64,000 nucleotides of DNA from Candidatus Levyibacteriota bacterium (lineage in GTDB: Bacteria; Patescibacteria; Microgenomatia; Levybacterales; UBA12049), in the NCBI GenBank assembly GCA_016182425.1, contig JACPGP010000030.1:19293-83292 (forward strand). The letters are read 5' to 3'. Both the position numbers and the translations under genes were made by a program. Position 1 is the first letter of the stretch; every line of letters starts with the position of its first letter. Under the pieces are notes generated by a model that had not been told where the DNA came from, did not search any database, and was given only the letters and a program-made list of their open reading frames with translations. This document shows, in pieces, positions 1 through 9,000 of this stretch.

Positions 1-640
1 TTTCAATATATCTTCCACAATCACAATTAAGATGACATTTTTTTCCAAATCTTGTGTCATGCGGCGTTTGAAAATCAAAAAAAACTTCGCTGCTTGGTCC
101 TCCAGGTTCGTTTACAGGCATTTTATCTGGTGTACCCGCACGTGACCACCAATTTTTATCAGCACCATAGTAAAAAATTCTTCCTTTTGGATCTATGTTA
201 TTTTCCTTAAAAATTTCTTCCCAAATTTTTACCGACTCATTATCTTTTTGTATTTCTTTATATCCATCAAAAACAGTTATGTACAATTTTTCCTTTGGAA
301 GTCCCAAATCTTTTGTTAGGAACTCATACATCCAAGGGAGTTGTTCTTTTTTAAAATAACCACCTAAAGACCAATTGCCCAGCATGCGAAAAAATGTAGT
401 GTGGCGATTGTCGCCAATTTCATCAATATCTTGTGCCCGAAAGCAATTTTGGACGTTAACCAATCGTTTTCCCTGCGGGTGTTCCTCACCTAAAAGGTAG
501 GGAACAAGAGGCTGCATACCAGAGCTGGTAAAAAGAGTCGTTGGATCGTTTTCGGGAACGAGAGAAGCGTTGGGGATTTGTTTGTGTTTTTTATCCTTAA
601 AAAAAGATATATATAAATCAACAATATTTTTAGCTGTCAT
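1..640 (-). CDS. alaS: Alanyl-tRNA synthetase, N-terminal part (cut by window start)
   Basis: Charges tRNA-Ala with alanine in the cytoplasm. About 213 residues are visible; the rest lies outside the window. The translation begins MTAKNIVDLYISFFK and shows class II AlaRS features: FTSSGMQPLVPYLLGEEHP, a NCFRAQDIDEIGDNRHTTFF motif 2 region, then NWWSRAGTPDKMP followed by EPGGPSSEVFFDF. The start codon is the ATG at 638-640 on the minus strand, ten bases after an extended -10 box. It is transcribed divergently from the caspase-like cassette. Nothing odd is seen in the visible part. The identity is secure from motif order, although only about a quarter of the usual length is present. Confidence 0.95.
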   Translation of the reverse strand, partial: MTAKNIVDLYISFFKDKKHKQIPNASLVPENDPTTLFTSSGMQPLVPYLLGEEHPQGKRLVNVQNCFRAQDIDEIGDNRHTTFFRMLGNWSLGGYFKKEQLPWMYEFLTKDLGLPKEKLYITVFDGYKEIQKDNESVKIWEEIFKENNIDPKGRIFYYGADKNWWSRAGTPDKMPVNEPGGPSSEVFFDFQTPHDTRFGKKCHLNCDCGRYIE

Positions 641-650
641 TCCAGATTCT

Positions 651-659
651 ATTATAGCA
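651..659 (-). promoter_or_regulatory. Extended -10 promoter of alaS
   Basis: Read on the minus strand the sequence is TGCTATAAT, a perfect extended -10 box, ten bases before the alaS ATG. No clear -35 box was needed or found. The mRNA would have a leader of only about four bases. Confidence 0.6.
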
Positions 660-684
660 CGAAGCTTCTGTACTAGAGAGTATC

Positions 685-714
685 TTGTATTTTTTATCTC
701 TCTTGCCTTATAAT
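685..714 (+). promoter_or_regulatory. Promoter of the caspase-like cassette
   Basis: TTGTAT at 685-690, an 18-base spacer and TATAAT at 709-714, followed by the first ATG at 736. This is the only good promoter upstream of the three abutting genes, so they are probably one transcript. Confidence 0.55.
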
Positions 715-735
715 CCAGTTAGATAGAAAGAACCT

Positions 736-921
736 ATGAATCTCCAAACAAAATTCCTCCAAATATATGCTAATTTGCCCCTCAATCAAAGAGCAGAGAT
801 TGTAGTGGTTGTTGATAACGAGCCACTCACTTGGAATGCAGCAAGAATTGAAATTGAAAATAATACTGATAAAGGGCAAGAAATTTTAGAAAAATTAGTT
901 ACATTAGGGATTATAAAGTGA
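736..921 (+). CDS. Small protein of unknown function, first gene of caspase-like cassette
   Basis: A 61-residue protein I do not recognise as a named family. It has no membrane segment or metal-binding motif. The central stretch EIVVVVDNEPLTWNAARIEI reads like a beta strand followed by a conserved-looking DNEPLTW motif and an amphipathic helix, then a charged C-terminal helix ending LEKLVTLGII. The gene starts 21 bases after a TATAAT box and overlaps the next gene by four bases (GTGA), so translation is probably coupled. The operon position suggests an adaptor or regulator for the protease-like protein two genes on, but that is inference. Coding status is supported by the coupled arrangement. 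Confidence 0.65.
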   Translation: MNLQTKFLQIYANLPLNQRAEIVVVVDNEPLTWNAARIEIENNTDKGQEILEKLVTLGIIK

Positions 922-1145
922 GTAAGAATAATAAACAAATACAAGAGGATATTAAGAATCTCGTATTGGCACGAATTATGGCTGCTTCTGATGATTTAAG
1001 AATTGCAATTGGTTCAATAGAGTATACAAAAACGGAAATAATAAAAAATGTAAAAATAGGAAATGAAGTTGGTAAAGAAATAATGGAAATACAAATGGAG
1101 TATTTGCGGGATATGGCATCAGGGGCAATTTATCAATCCTCCTAA
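918..1145 (+). CDS. Small helical protein, middle gene of caspase-like cassette
   Basis: A 75-residue, almost wholly helical protein with alternating charged and hydrophobic residues; I do not recognise the family. It starts at a GTG that shares bases with the stop of the preceding gene (GTGA), and its stop directly abuts the ATG of the third gene. That tight packing argues for co-translation and possibly complex formation. Segments such as IGNEVGKEIMEIQMEYLRDM suggest a coiled-coil or helical-bundle partner. No catalytic motif is visible. It could be an inhibitor, adaptor or sensor of the caspase-like protein; the sequence does not decide. Confidence 0.65.
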   Translation: MSKNNKQIQEDIKNLVLARIMAASDDLRIAIGSIEYTKTEIIKNVKIGNEVGKEIMEIQMEYLRDMASGAIYQSS

Positions 1146-1793
1146 ATGAGTAAAGCAATTCTTATTACACGACCCGACCACGACCTTATAACCACATATT
1201 TATTTCAATGGAGTGAACATGTGATACATTTAGCAAACAAGAAAAATATAAAAGTATTGGATCTATCAGGCAAGAGAGCAAATGAGAAAACGTTTACGAG
1301 TTACATGATTAAGAATGAGCCTGTTCTTGTATTTTTTAATGGACATGGAAACGAAGATGTTATAACGGGTTATAACAATGAACCACTAGTGGCAGTTAAT
1401 AAAAACGAAAAATTACTTGAAAAAAAGATTGTGTATGCGAGAAGTTGTAATGCCGCAGAAAATTTAGGTGAATTGTGTATAAAAAATAAAACACTTGTTT
1501 TTATTGGTTATAAAAAGAAGTATACAATTTGTTATTCCCATGCAAGTGTTAGCCATCCGTTACAAGATGATATTGCCAAATTGTTTATTACTCCTTCAAA
1601 TTTAGTTCCTATGTCTTTCCTTAAAGGGAATACGGCAAAAGATGCGTACAGAAAATCACAGGAATCTATGGCTCGTAATTTTTCTTATATGCTTTCTACC
1701 AGAGCAATATCTGCACAAAAAGATGCCGCACCTTATTTATGGATCAATAAAAAATATCAAGTTCTTCTTGGTGATCCAAACGCAAGCATGTAA
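1146..1793 (+). CDS. Caspase/CHAT-like (clan CD) cysteine protease-like protein
   Basis: A 215-residue protein with the hallmarks of a caspase-like fold. A hydrophobic strand runs into FFNGHGNED, with the candidate catalytic His at residue 67. A second strand KIVYARSCNAAENLG carries the candidate Cys at residue 101, about 34 residues later, as in CHAT, gingipain and caspase domains. The order strand-HG-strand-C and the following TLVFIGYKKK strand fit clan CD. The C-terminal half (LWINKKYQVLLGDPNA) resembles the end of gingipain/CHAT domains. There is no signal peptide, so it likely acts in the cytoplasm. It lies last in a compact three-gene operon with two small proteins, a layout typical of regulated protease or cell-death modules. 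The fold call is from motifs; substrate and role are unknown. Confidence 0.65.
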   Translation: MSKAILITRPDHDLITTYLFQWSEHVIHLANKKNIKVLDLSGKRANEKTFTSYMIKNEPVLVFFNGHGNEDVITGYNNEPLVAVNKNEKLLEKKIVYARSCNAAENLGELCIKNKTLVFIGYKKKYTICYSHASVSHPLQDDIAKLFITPSNLVPMSFLKGNTAKDAYRKSQESMARNFSYMLSTRAISAQKDAAPYLWINKKYQVLLGDPNASM

Positions 1794-1816
1794 TTTCCCT
1801 CGCCGTCAGCATGTAT

Positions 1817-2518
1817 TTATGTTTTAAGATTTACAAATTTCATCAGCTCTGCTATACCTTCCTCATCGCCCCATGAGGCTTCTTTCCTAATCATTTTTGC
1901 TTCCTCTGTAAATCTTCTCGTAATTGGAGCAACTTCTTGAAAGGGCAATGTCATAGGATTTACTAATTTTGGATCTAATCCATATTCAAATATATCAAGA
2001 CCGTTTGCTTCACCAAATTTAAATACAAGGTCTCTTGTGTCCTGTAATGAGCTATCAAATGGTTGTTTTGTAATAGGATCAAACGATGGTCCTTGATACA
2101 ACATCATTCCTTCTTCATGCGCAACTATTTGAGGGGTAGTTGTACCAGAATAGGTAGCTACAATTGCATCAGAAAATGAAGGAGCATTTGCTCCTCGTCT
2201 TTTCTCACCAAGAGGGGGATGTGTATGAAGATATAATCTTGAATGTCTCATCCTACTAAGTAGATCGGGGTCATCGCCAATATCATCCTGTGTTCCTGTT
2301 GACAATATTACTCTATTATTTTTTTCAGTTAAGGCAACTTCAAAAGGAAGTAAAAGAAGGTTTCTTATATCATCTGGTTTAATTTCTCCTAACACTTCGT
2401 GCTCATAAAAAGTCTTTTCTGGATGAAACGCTGGACGTCTAAGAAAAGCGATAATTTCTCCTATTGGTTTAGGAGCCTGAGGGTTTTCTTGTTTTCCATG
2501 ATCGCCTGGTTCTAACAT
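1817..2518 (-). CDS. JAMM/MPN-type metalloprotease-like protein, function unknown
   Basis: A 233-residue protein with a possible JAMM zinc motif: LYLHTHPP (His98, His100, Pro101) followed by APSFSDAI (Ser114, Asp117). The classic spacing between HxHP and SxxD is about seven residues; here it is twelve, so this is an atypical member or a divergent relative. A candidate upstream glutamate is Glu60 or Glu65. Mov34/JAB proteins remove ubiquitin-like tags or act on small thioester peptides; no such partner is seen nearby. It converges with the caspase-like gene and is divergent from rpoB. A perfect inverted repeat sits on its promoter. No signal peptide. The coding call is strong from length; the JAMM assignment is moderate. 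Confidence 0.55.
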   Translation of the reverse strand: MLEPGDHGKQENPQAPKPIGEIIAFLRRPAFHPEKTFYEHEVLGEIKPDDIRNLLLLPFEVALTEKNNRVILSTGTQDDIGDDPDLLSRMRHSRLYLHTHPPLGEKRRGANAPSFSDAIVATYSGTTTPQIVAHEEGMMLYQGPSFDPITKQPFDSSLQDTRDLVFKFGEANGLDIFEYGLDPKLVNPMTLPFQEVAPITRRFTEEAKMIRKEASWGDEEGIAELMKFVNLKT

Positions 2519-2542
2519 AGGTTAAAAGAAACAATAAAACAA

Positions 2543-2572
2543 CTCTGTTATAGTATAACAATAATAACAGAG
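2543..2572 (-). promoter_or_regulatory. Extended -10 box inside a 9-bp inverted repeat (candidate operator)
   Basis: CTCTGTTAT at 2543-2551 and ATAACAGAG at 2564-2572 are perfect inverted repeats. Between them, on the minus strand, lies TGTTATACT, an extended -10 box (hexamer 2552-2557). The box would drive the JAMM-like gene starting at 2518 with a leader of about 27 bases. A repressor binding the dyad would block the promoter. Confidence 0.5.
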
Positions 2573-2611
2573 AAATAGAAAGAATGTTTAACAGTATTCT
2601 ACTATAGGTTA

Positions 2612-2641
2612 TTGACAGACCATTTGCGTTTATGGTATACA
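2612..2641 (+). promoter_or_regulatory. rpoBC promoter
   Basis: TTGACA at 2612-2617, an 18-base spacer, and TATACA at 2636-2641 preceded by TGG (extended -10). This is a strong consensus promoter. Transcription would begin near 2648, giving an 87-base leader before rpoB. Confidence 0.75.
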
Positions 2642-2671
2642 AATAAAGCTCTCATCAAGAAAAAAATAGGA

Positions 2672-2697
2672 GGGTAGCTTACCCAGCTGCTTTTTTT
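2672..2697 (+). terminator. Attenuator-like hairpin with T7 in the rpoB leader
   Basis: GTAGCT (2674-2679) can pair with AGCTGC (2685-2690, one G-U pair) with a five-base loop, directly followed by seven T residues: an intrinsic terminator shape. A competing hairpin GGGTA (2672-2676)/TACCC (2680-2684) uses the same bases and excludes it. The structure lies between promoter and start codon. Confidence 0.45.
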
Positions 2698-2734
2698 GTT
2701 GTATTAAGAGAGAATAGGCCTGCCGGAACTTCAA

Positions 2735-5700
2735 ATGCCAAAGCACAATACAGACGAAAATATTAGACAGAATTGGGGAAGATCGTATGCTTACCTTCCC
2801 AAACTCGACCTTCTTAATATCCAGAAAGAATCTTATAGATGGTTTACCCAAGAAGCAATTGGCGAAATACTCAATGAAGTATCCCCGATAGATGATTTTA
2901 CAGAAAAGAATTGGAGTTTACATCTGGGAGAATACCGTTTTGGTAAAACTTCCACAACTCCGCAGGTAGCACTTATTAAAGGAACAACATTTGACTCACC
3001 GTTGTATGTCAAAGCCACCCTCACCAATAAAAAGACCGGCAAAAGCCAAACGCAAGAAGTGTTTTTAGGCGATATCCCCCAAATGACAGAACGAGGAACA
3101 TTTATTGTTAATGGTATTGAGCGGGCTGTGGTAAATCAGCTCGTGCGATCTCCGGGCGCATTTTTTACTGCCCTCTCCGACGCGGTGACAGGGAAAACTC
3201 TCTACATGGCCGAGATACGGCCATCCCATGGCTCATGGTTGGAATTCGTGACCACCAGGCATGATACGATTACAGTAAAAATCGACAGGAGAAGAAAATT
3301 TTTGATGAGTACATTCTTGCGGGCAATAGGCCTTTCTTCAAACGAGCAGATACAAGACAAGTTTAAGGCAGTTTCTGAATACGACAAAAATGGTTTTGTA
3401 AAAAATACTATCATCAAAGATGAAACAGCAACCGAGCAAGAGGCGCTGATGGAGATTTTCCGCAAGATGCACCCGGGAGAGCCGGTCGTTTTGGATAAAG
3501 TAAGAGAAAACTTTCGCGGGCTGTTTTTTAATAGCAGACGTTATGATATTGGTAAGGTGGGAAGATACAAGCTTAATAAAAAGCTTAAAGAAGTTCCCGG
3601 TTTTTTTCTCTCACAGGAGCGTTCGCTTTCGGCTGATGATATTATTGGCACGATAAGCTATCTTATTCTGCTTACCCAGGGAATGGGCAACGTTGATGAT
3701 ATCGACAGTCTGGCCAATAGACGCGTGCGAAGAGTGGGCGAACTGGTCGCCACCACTGCATTTCGTGTGGGAATGCTTCGTCTTGAGCGCAGCATTAAAG
3801 AACGAATGAGCCTGATTCAGCCAGACGTGCCTGTGGTTATCTCCAGTCTTATTAACGCCCGACCCATCATGGCCTCGATCAACGAATTCTTCCGGACGTC
3901 GCAACTTTCTACGATTTTGGATCAAACCAATCCGCTCTCAGAAATCGACAATCTCAACAGGCTGACCGTGATGGGAACGGGCGGTATATCACGGGAACGG
4001 GCGTCATTTTCTATTCGAGACATCAATAGTTCTCAATACAGTAGAATTTGTCCGATTCGCTCTCCCGAAGGACCAAACATCGGCTTGGTAACCTACGTGG
4101 CGTCGTATGCCCGGGTCAACGAGTACGGGTTTTTGGAGGCTCCGTACAGAAAAATTATTACCCAGATAAAAGGCGACAAAAAAGTGATAAAAGCCACAGA
4201 TGAAATTGTCTACTTGGATGCCGAAGACGAGCGAAAATATTATATAACACATGCGATGGCGGTTGATGAGCATGGTTATATTACCGAAAGCAGAGTCCCC
4301 GCGCGTTACAATGGCGAATTTTTAGAGGTCGATAAAGAGAAAATAAATTATGTGGATGTGATATCTCGTCAGGTGGTAGGCAGTGCTGCCTCGCTTATTC
4401 CTTTTGTAGCTCATGATGAGGCAAATAGGGCTTTAATGGGAACACACATGCAGTGTCAGGCAGTGCCGCTGGTTAAGCCACAATCACCAGTTGTTGGTAC
4501 AGGCATGGAAAAAGCCGTGGCTGAAGTGATGGGGCGAGTAGTGAGGGCGCCGTTTGATGGCAGGGTAGACTTTGTTGATGCCACCAAGCTTGTTTTTGAA
4601 GGAACAAGGGGACAGAAAGCCACATTTATGATTGATTCATTTAAGCGAACAGCCCAGGCCACATCATACACACAAAAAGCCCGGGTGGAGAGTGGAGATA
4701 GGGTAAAATCTGGTCAGGTACTTATTGATGGGCCGGCAGCAGACGCGGGAGAGCTGGCCCTTGGGCAAAACTTGCTTATTGCCTATTGTTCGCTCGACGG
4801 GCTGGGATACGAGGATGCTATTGTTATTTCTGACCGCTTAGTGAAACAGGATGTTCTTTCCTCCATTCACATCGAAAAGTACGAAGCGTCCGTGGTGGAG
4901 ACAAAACTTGGACCCGAAGAAACAACACAAGACATTCCTAACGTGTCGGAAGAAGATTTAGCGAATCTCGACGAAGACGGGATCGTGGTGGTGGGAAGCG
5001 AGGTTAGCCCGGGAGATATCTTGGTTGGGAAAATCGCGCCCAAAGGAGAAACAGAGCTGACCGCCGAAGAGCGCCTGCTTAGAGCCATCTTTGGCGAGCA
5101 AGCCAGAGAGGTGCGCGACACCAGTCTTCGCATACCCCACGGCGAGCGGGGTACTGTTATAAGCGTGCAGATACTTGATAGAAAGCATGGTGATGAGCTG
5201 GAGCCCGGGACATTGCGGAAAATTCTGGTGGAAGTGGCTCAGTTTCGTCACGTGGTGGTGGGAGACAAACTGGCCGGACGACACGGAAACAAAGGAGTTA
5301 TTTCCAAGATTTTGCCACAGGGAGATATGCCTTATCTTTCGGATGGGACACCGGTTGATATTGTTATCTCTCCAATTTCAGTTCTGGCCCGTATGAACTT
5401 AGGACAGCTTTTGGAAGCGCATTTAGGCTGGGCAGCTAAAACTTTAGGGATAAAAGTGGCAGTTCCTGTCTTCGAAAATATTAGTGAAGATAAAATTGTT
5501 TCTTTACTGGAGAAATCAGGTTTGCCGATAAGCGGGAAGGCGATACTCTATGACGGCAGAACAGGTAAACCTTACGAAAATCCGGTAGTGGTGGGTATTG
5601 AATATATTATGAAGTTAATCCATATGGTGGAGGACAAAACGCACGCCCGTTCCACCGGTCCATATTCTCTTGTTACTCAGCAGCCGCTTGGTGGAAAGGC

Positions 5701-6091
5701 TCAGATGGGAGGACAGCGCTTAGGAGAAATGGAAGTGTGGGCTCTTGAGGCTCATCGGGCGCGTTACACTCTGCAGGAAATGCTTACCATAAAATCAGAC
5801 GATATTGTAGGCCGCGCCAAAGCCTTTGAGGCAATTGTTAAAGGGGTTGATATTCCCACACCGAAGGTTCCGGAATCATTTAAGGTTCTTATTAAAGAAC
5901 TTCAGGCACTGGCGCTTAACGTGGTGCCGATTGGAGTAATGGTGCAAAGCCATCAATTGCCACCAGCAGTTGATCAAAAAGTTGAGCAAGAAGCAAAAGA
6001 ATTACAAGAAACATTAGGCGGAGAGGTCAAAGCAGATGTTGAGGAAGAGACAGGGATTCATGTCGCGGTAGCGGAGAAAGGGCAAGCATGA
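2735..6091 (+). CDS. rpoB: RNA polymerase subunit beta
   Basis: Catalytic beta subunit of RNA polymerase, 1118 residues, in the short size class because it lacks the large lineage-specific insertions of some phyla. Visible landmarks are the rifampicin-pocket region ISRERASFSIRDINSSQYSR followed by CPIRSPEGPNIGLV, GDKLAGRHGNKGVIS in the beta flap/active-site area, and GGKAQMGGQRLGEMEVWALE near the C-terminus. The start ATG at 2735 has no obvious Shine-Dalgarno site. The stop overlaps the rpoC start by four bases (ATGA), which couples the two subunits. A strong promoter and an attenuator-like hairpin precede it. The C-terminal tail of about 50 residues is acidic and variable. Confidence 0.98.
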   Translation: MPKHNTDENIRQNWGRSYAYLPKLDLLNIQKESYRWFTQEAIGEILNEVSPIDDFTEKNWSLHLGEYRFGKTSTTPQVALIKGTTFDSPLYVKATLTNKKTGKSQTQEVFLGDIPQMTERGTFIVNGIERAVVNQLVRSPGAFFTALSDAVTGKTLYMAEIRPSHGSWLEFVTTRHDTITVKIDRRRKFLMSTFLRAIGLSSNEQIQDKFKAVSEYDKNGFVKNTIIKDETATEQEALMEIFRKMHPGEPVVLDKVRENFRGLFFNSRRYDIGKVGRYKLNKKLKEVPGFFLSQERSLSADDIIGTISYLILLTQGMGNVDDIDSLANRRVRRVGELVATTAFRVGMLRLERSIKERMSLIQPDVPVVISSLINARPIMASINEFFRTSQLSTILDQTNPLSEIDNLNRLTVMGTGGISRERASFSIRDINSSQYSRICPIRSPEGPNIGLVTYVASYARVNEYGFLEAPYRKIITQIKGDKKVIKATDEIVYLDAEDERKYYITHAMAVDEHGYITESRVPARYNGEFLEVDKEKINYVDVISRQVVGSAASLIPFVAHDEANRALMGTHMQCQAVPLVKPQSPVVGTGMEKAVAEVMGRVVRAPFDGRVDFVDATKLVFEGTRGQKATFMIDSFKRTAQATSYTQKARVESGDRVKSGQVLIDGPAADAGELALGQNLLIAYCSLDGLGYEDAIVISDRLVKQDVLSSIHIEKYEASVVETKLGPEETTQDIPNVSEEDLANLDEDGIVVVGSEVSPGDILVGKIAPKGETELTAEERLLRAIFGEQAREVRDTSLRIPHGERGTVISVQILDRKHGDELEPGTLRKILVEVAQFRHVVVGDKLAGRHGNKGVISKILPQGDMPYLSDGTPVDIVISPISVLARMNLGQLLEAHLGWAAKTLGIKVAVPVFENISEDKIVSLLEKSGLPISGKAILYDGRTGKPYENPVVVGIEYIMKLIHMVEDKTHARSTGPYSLVTQQPLGGKAQMGGQRLGEMEVWALEAHRARYTLQEMLTIKSDDIVGRAKAFEAIVKGVDIPTPKVPESFKVLIKELQALALNVVPIGVMVQSHQLPPAVDQKVEQEAKELQETLGGEVKADVEEETGIHVAVAEKGQA

Positions 6092-9000
6092 TAATAGATA
6101 AGAAAATAAAAGATCAAACCATTGTTGATTTTAAGTCGCTGAAGATTCTTTTGGCGAATAAAAACGATATTATTTCATGGTCGTACGGAGAAGTAATAAA
6201 GCCAGAAACAATCAACTATCGCACGCTGCGGCCGGAAAAAGACGGACTCTTTGACGAGCGGATTTTTGGTCCAACTAAAGATTGGGAGTGTTACTGTGGC
6301 AAATATAAGCGAATTCGCTACAAAGGGATTGTTTGCGACAAATGCGGTGTAGAGGTTACCTTGTCTAGGGTACGTCGCGAGAGAACAGGGCATATTTCTC
6401 TGGCCTGTCCGGTTGGGCATGTTTGGTTCTTTAAAGGTCCTTCTTCCCCCCTTTCTCTTATTTTAGATATTCCACAAAAGAGTCTGGAATCAGTCATTTA
6501 CTACGCGTCGTATCTGATCATTCATATAGACGATAAGAAAAAAGAAGAAGCACTTAGCAAATTTGCCAAGATGATGGAAGAGCGGGGAGCAAAAGCGAAA
6601 AAAGATATGCAAGAGCAAGTAAAAAGCATCGAGGAGGAGACGGAAGAGAAAAAGAAAGAGACAAAAGGAAAAAAGACTATTCCCGAACAACGGGAACTGA
6701 TTGTATCCGAGCTGGAGCTGATCAAGAGGCAAAAGATTGCCGCGCTTAAAAAACAGTTCGAGGAGGAAAGCGCTAAGCTAACAGAGTTTTCAGATGCTTT
6801 GACCAAGCTCCTGAAAAGTTTAAGAGTGGGGAGCGTTTTGTCTGAGGATGAGTACTTTAAGTTTCTTGAGTATGATATTCCCGTCTTTTTTACGATCCAA
6901 ACGGGAGCAGAGGGACTCCACTCGCTTTTGGGGAAAATAGATCTTATCAAACTTATTGCTGTACTTCGTGAAGAAGCCGAAAAATCAACAGGAGCTAAGT
7001 ACTTAAAAGTTATTAAAAGACTGCGGCTTATCGAGTCAATGCGAAACGCTCAGGTGGCGCCACAGGCTATGATTATGACCGTGCTTCCTGTTATTCCGCC
7101 AGATCTTCGCCCAATGGTTCAACTGGTGGGAGGACGTTTTGCCACCTCCGACTTAAACGATCTCTACAGAAGAATTATTAATCGAAACAGCCGTCTTAAG
7201 CATCTGATGCTTTTGGGAGCGCCAGAGATCATTTTGCGAAACGAAAAACGGATGCTGCAGGAGTCTGTAGATTCGCTAATAGACGCATCGCAGCGAAATC
7301 AAATAATTTCCGCGCCGCTTCGTTCGCTTTCTGACATGCTGCGGGGCAAACAGGGAAGATTCCGGCAAAACCTGCTGGGGAAAAGGGTTGATTACTCTGG
7401 GCGGTCGGTTATTGTGGTTGGTCCTCAGCTTAAACTATCACAGTGCGGGTTGCCAAAAGAAATGGCGCTGGAGATGTTTAAGCCGTTTGTGTTACGGGAG
7501 GTTATTGTGAGGAATCTGGCTCCCAACATCAAGTCTGCCAAGCGGTATATCGAAAAGAGGCCGCCGCAGATCTTCGATATTTTGGAGGAAATAACCAAAG
7601 ATCACCCGGTGTTGCTTAATCGGGCTCCCACTCTGCATAAACTTGGTATCCAGGCTTTCTATCCGGTACTGATTGAGGGCGCTGCTATTCAGCTGCATCC
7701 TTGCGTTTGCGCAGGGTATAACGCGGATTTTGACGGAGATCAAATGGCAGTACACATACCGCTTTCCAAAAGGGCCCAACAAGAAGCAGCAAAGCTGATG
7801 ATGTCCAGCAATAATCTTCTCAAGCCGGCAGACGGCAGCCCGATTACCCTACCAAATAAAGAGATGGCTGTAGGAATATTCTATCTGACTTCTTTGGACG
7901 AAACACTGCGCAAAGATGTTTTACCGACATTTTCCGAAATAAACGAAGCAATACTTGCCTACTCGCTGGAGAAAATACGGCTTAGAGAACCAATTAATGT
8001 GCGCATGTCAACTGGGAAGAGAACAGAAATTGTGGAAACAACAATCGGTAGACTTCTCTTTTACGAGCAACTGCCCAAGACAATTGGATTTATCAACGAA
8101 GCAGTAAAAGCATCGGGGATAAACAGAATTATCCGCCAGGCGTCAGCGCAATGCGCGCCCGAGGAAACGGCGGATTTAATAGATGCCATAAAGAATCTTG
8201 GATTTATCGCGGTCACACTTTCTGGTATTTCTGTTTCGGTTTTCGATAACCAGATGGTGCAAGACAAAGACAGACTGATTGCGCAAGCAGAGAAAAAGAT
8301 ATCAGAAACAGAGCAGGAGTATCAGAAAGGACTTATTACCATGGAAGAGAAAAAACGAATCTCCAACGATGTGTGGCTAAAGACTACCGATAAAATAGCT
8401 GACCTAACCTGGAACAGCTTGCAATCGACTAATATGATTAAAACCATTATCGACTCAGAAGGCGCCAGGGCGGGGAAAGAGCAATTAAAGCAGTTATCCG
8501 CGATGAGAGGATTAATTTTAGACCCGCTGGGCAAAATTGTAGAGCTTCCTATTAAATCAAATTTCCGTGGTGGGCTGTCTATTTTTGAGTATGTTGCTTC
8601 TGCCCGTGGTTCTAGAAAGGGATTGACTGATTCGGCTCTAAAAACAGCCAACGCCGGATATCTGACGCGAAGACTGGTGGACGTAGCTCACGATGTGATC
8701 GTGCGGGAAGAAGATTGCGGGGCAACCGAGGGAATCCTTATTTCAGACAGCGATAATAGAACGGCTTCGTTTGCAATACGTATAGTAGGTAGAACCGCGG
8801 CTAAAGGTGTGGTATCAAAGAAAACCAGAAAGATGCTTTTGGAATCTGGGGAAGAAATAACAGAAGAGAAAGCAGCTTTACTTATTAAAAACGACATCCA
8901 TGAAGTGGTGGTTTGCTCGGCTCTTCATTGCAAACTGGTTTACGGTGTGTGTGCGCGTTGCTATGGATGGGATTTTGCCAGGAGAAATAAAGTTGAGCTG

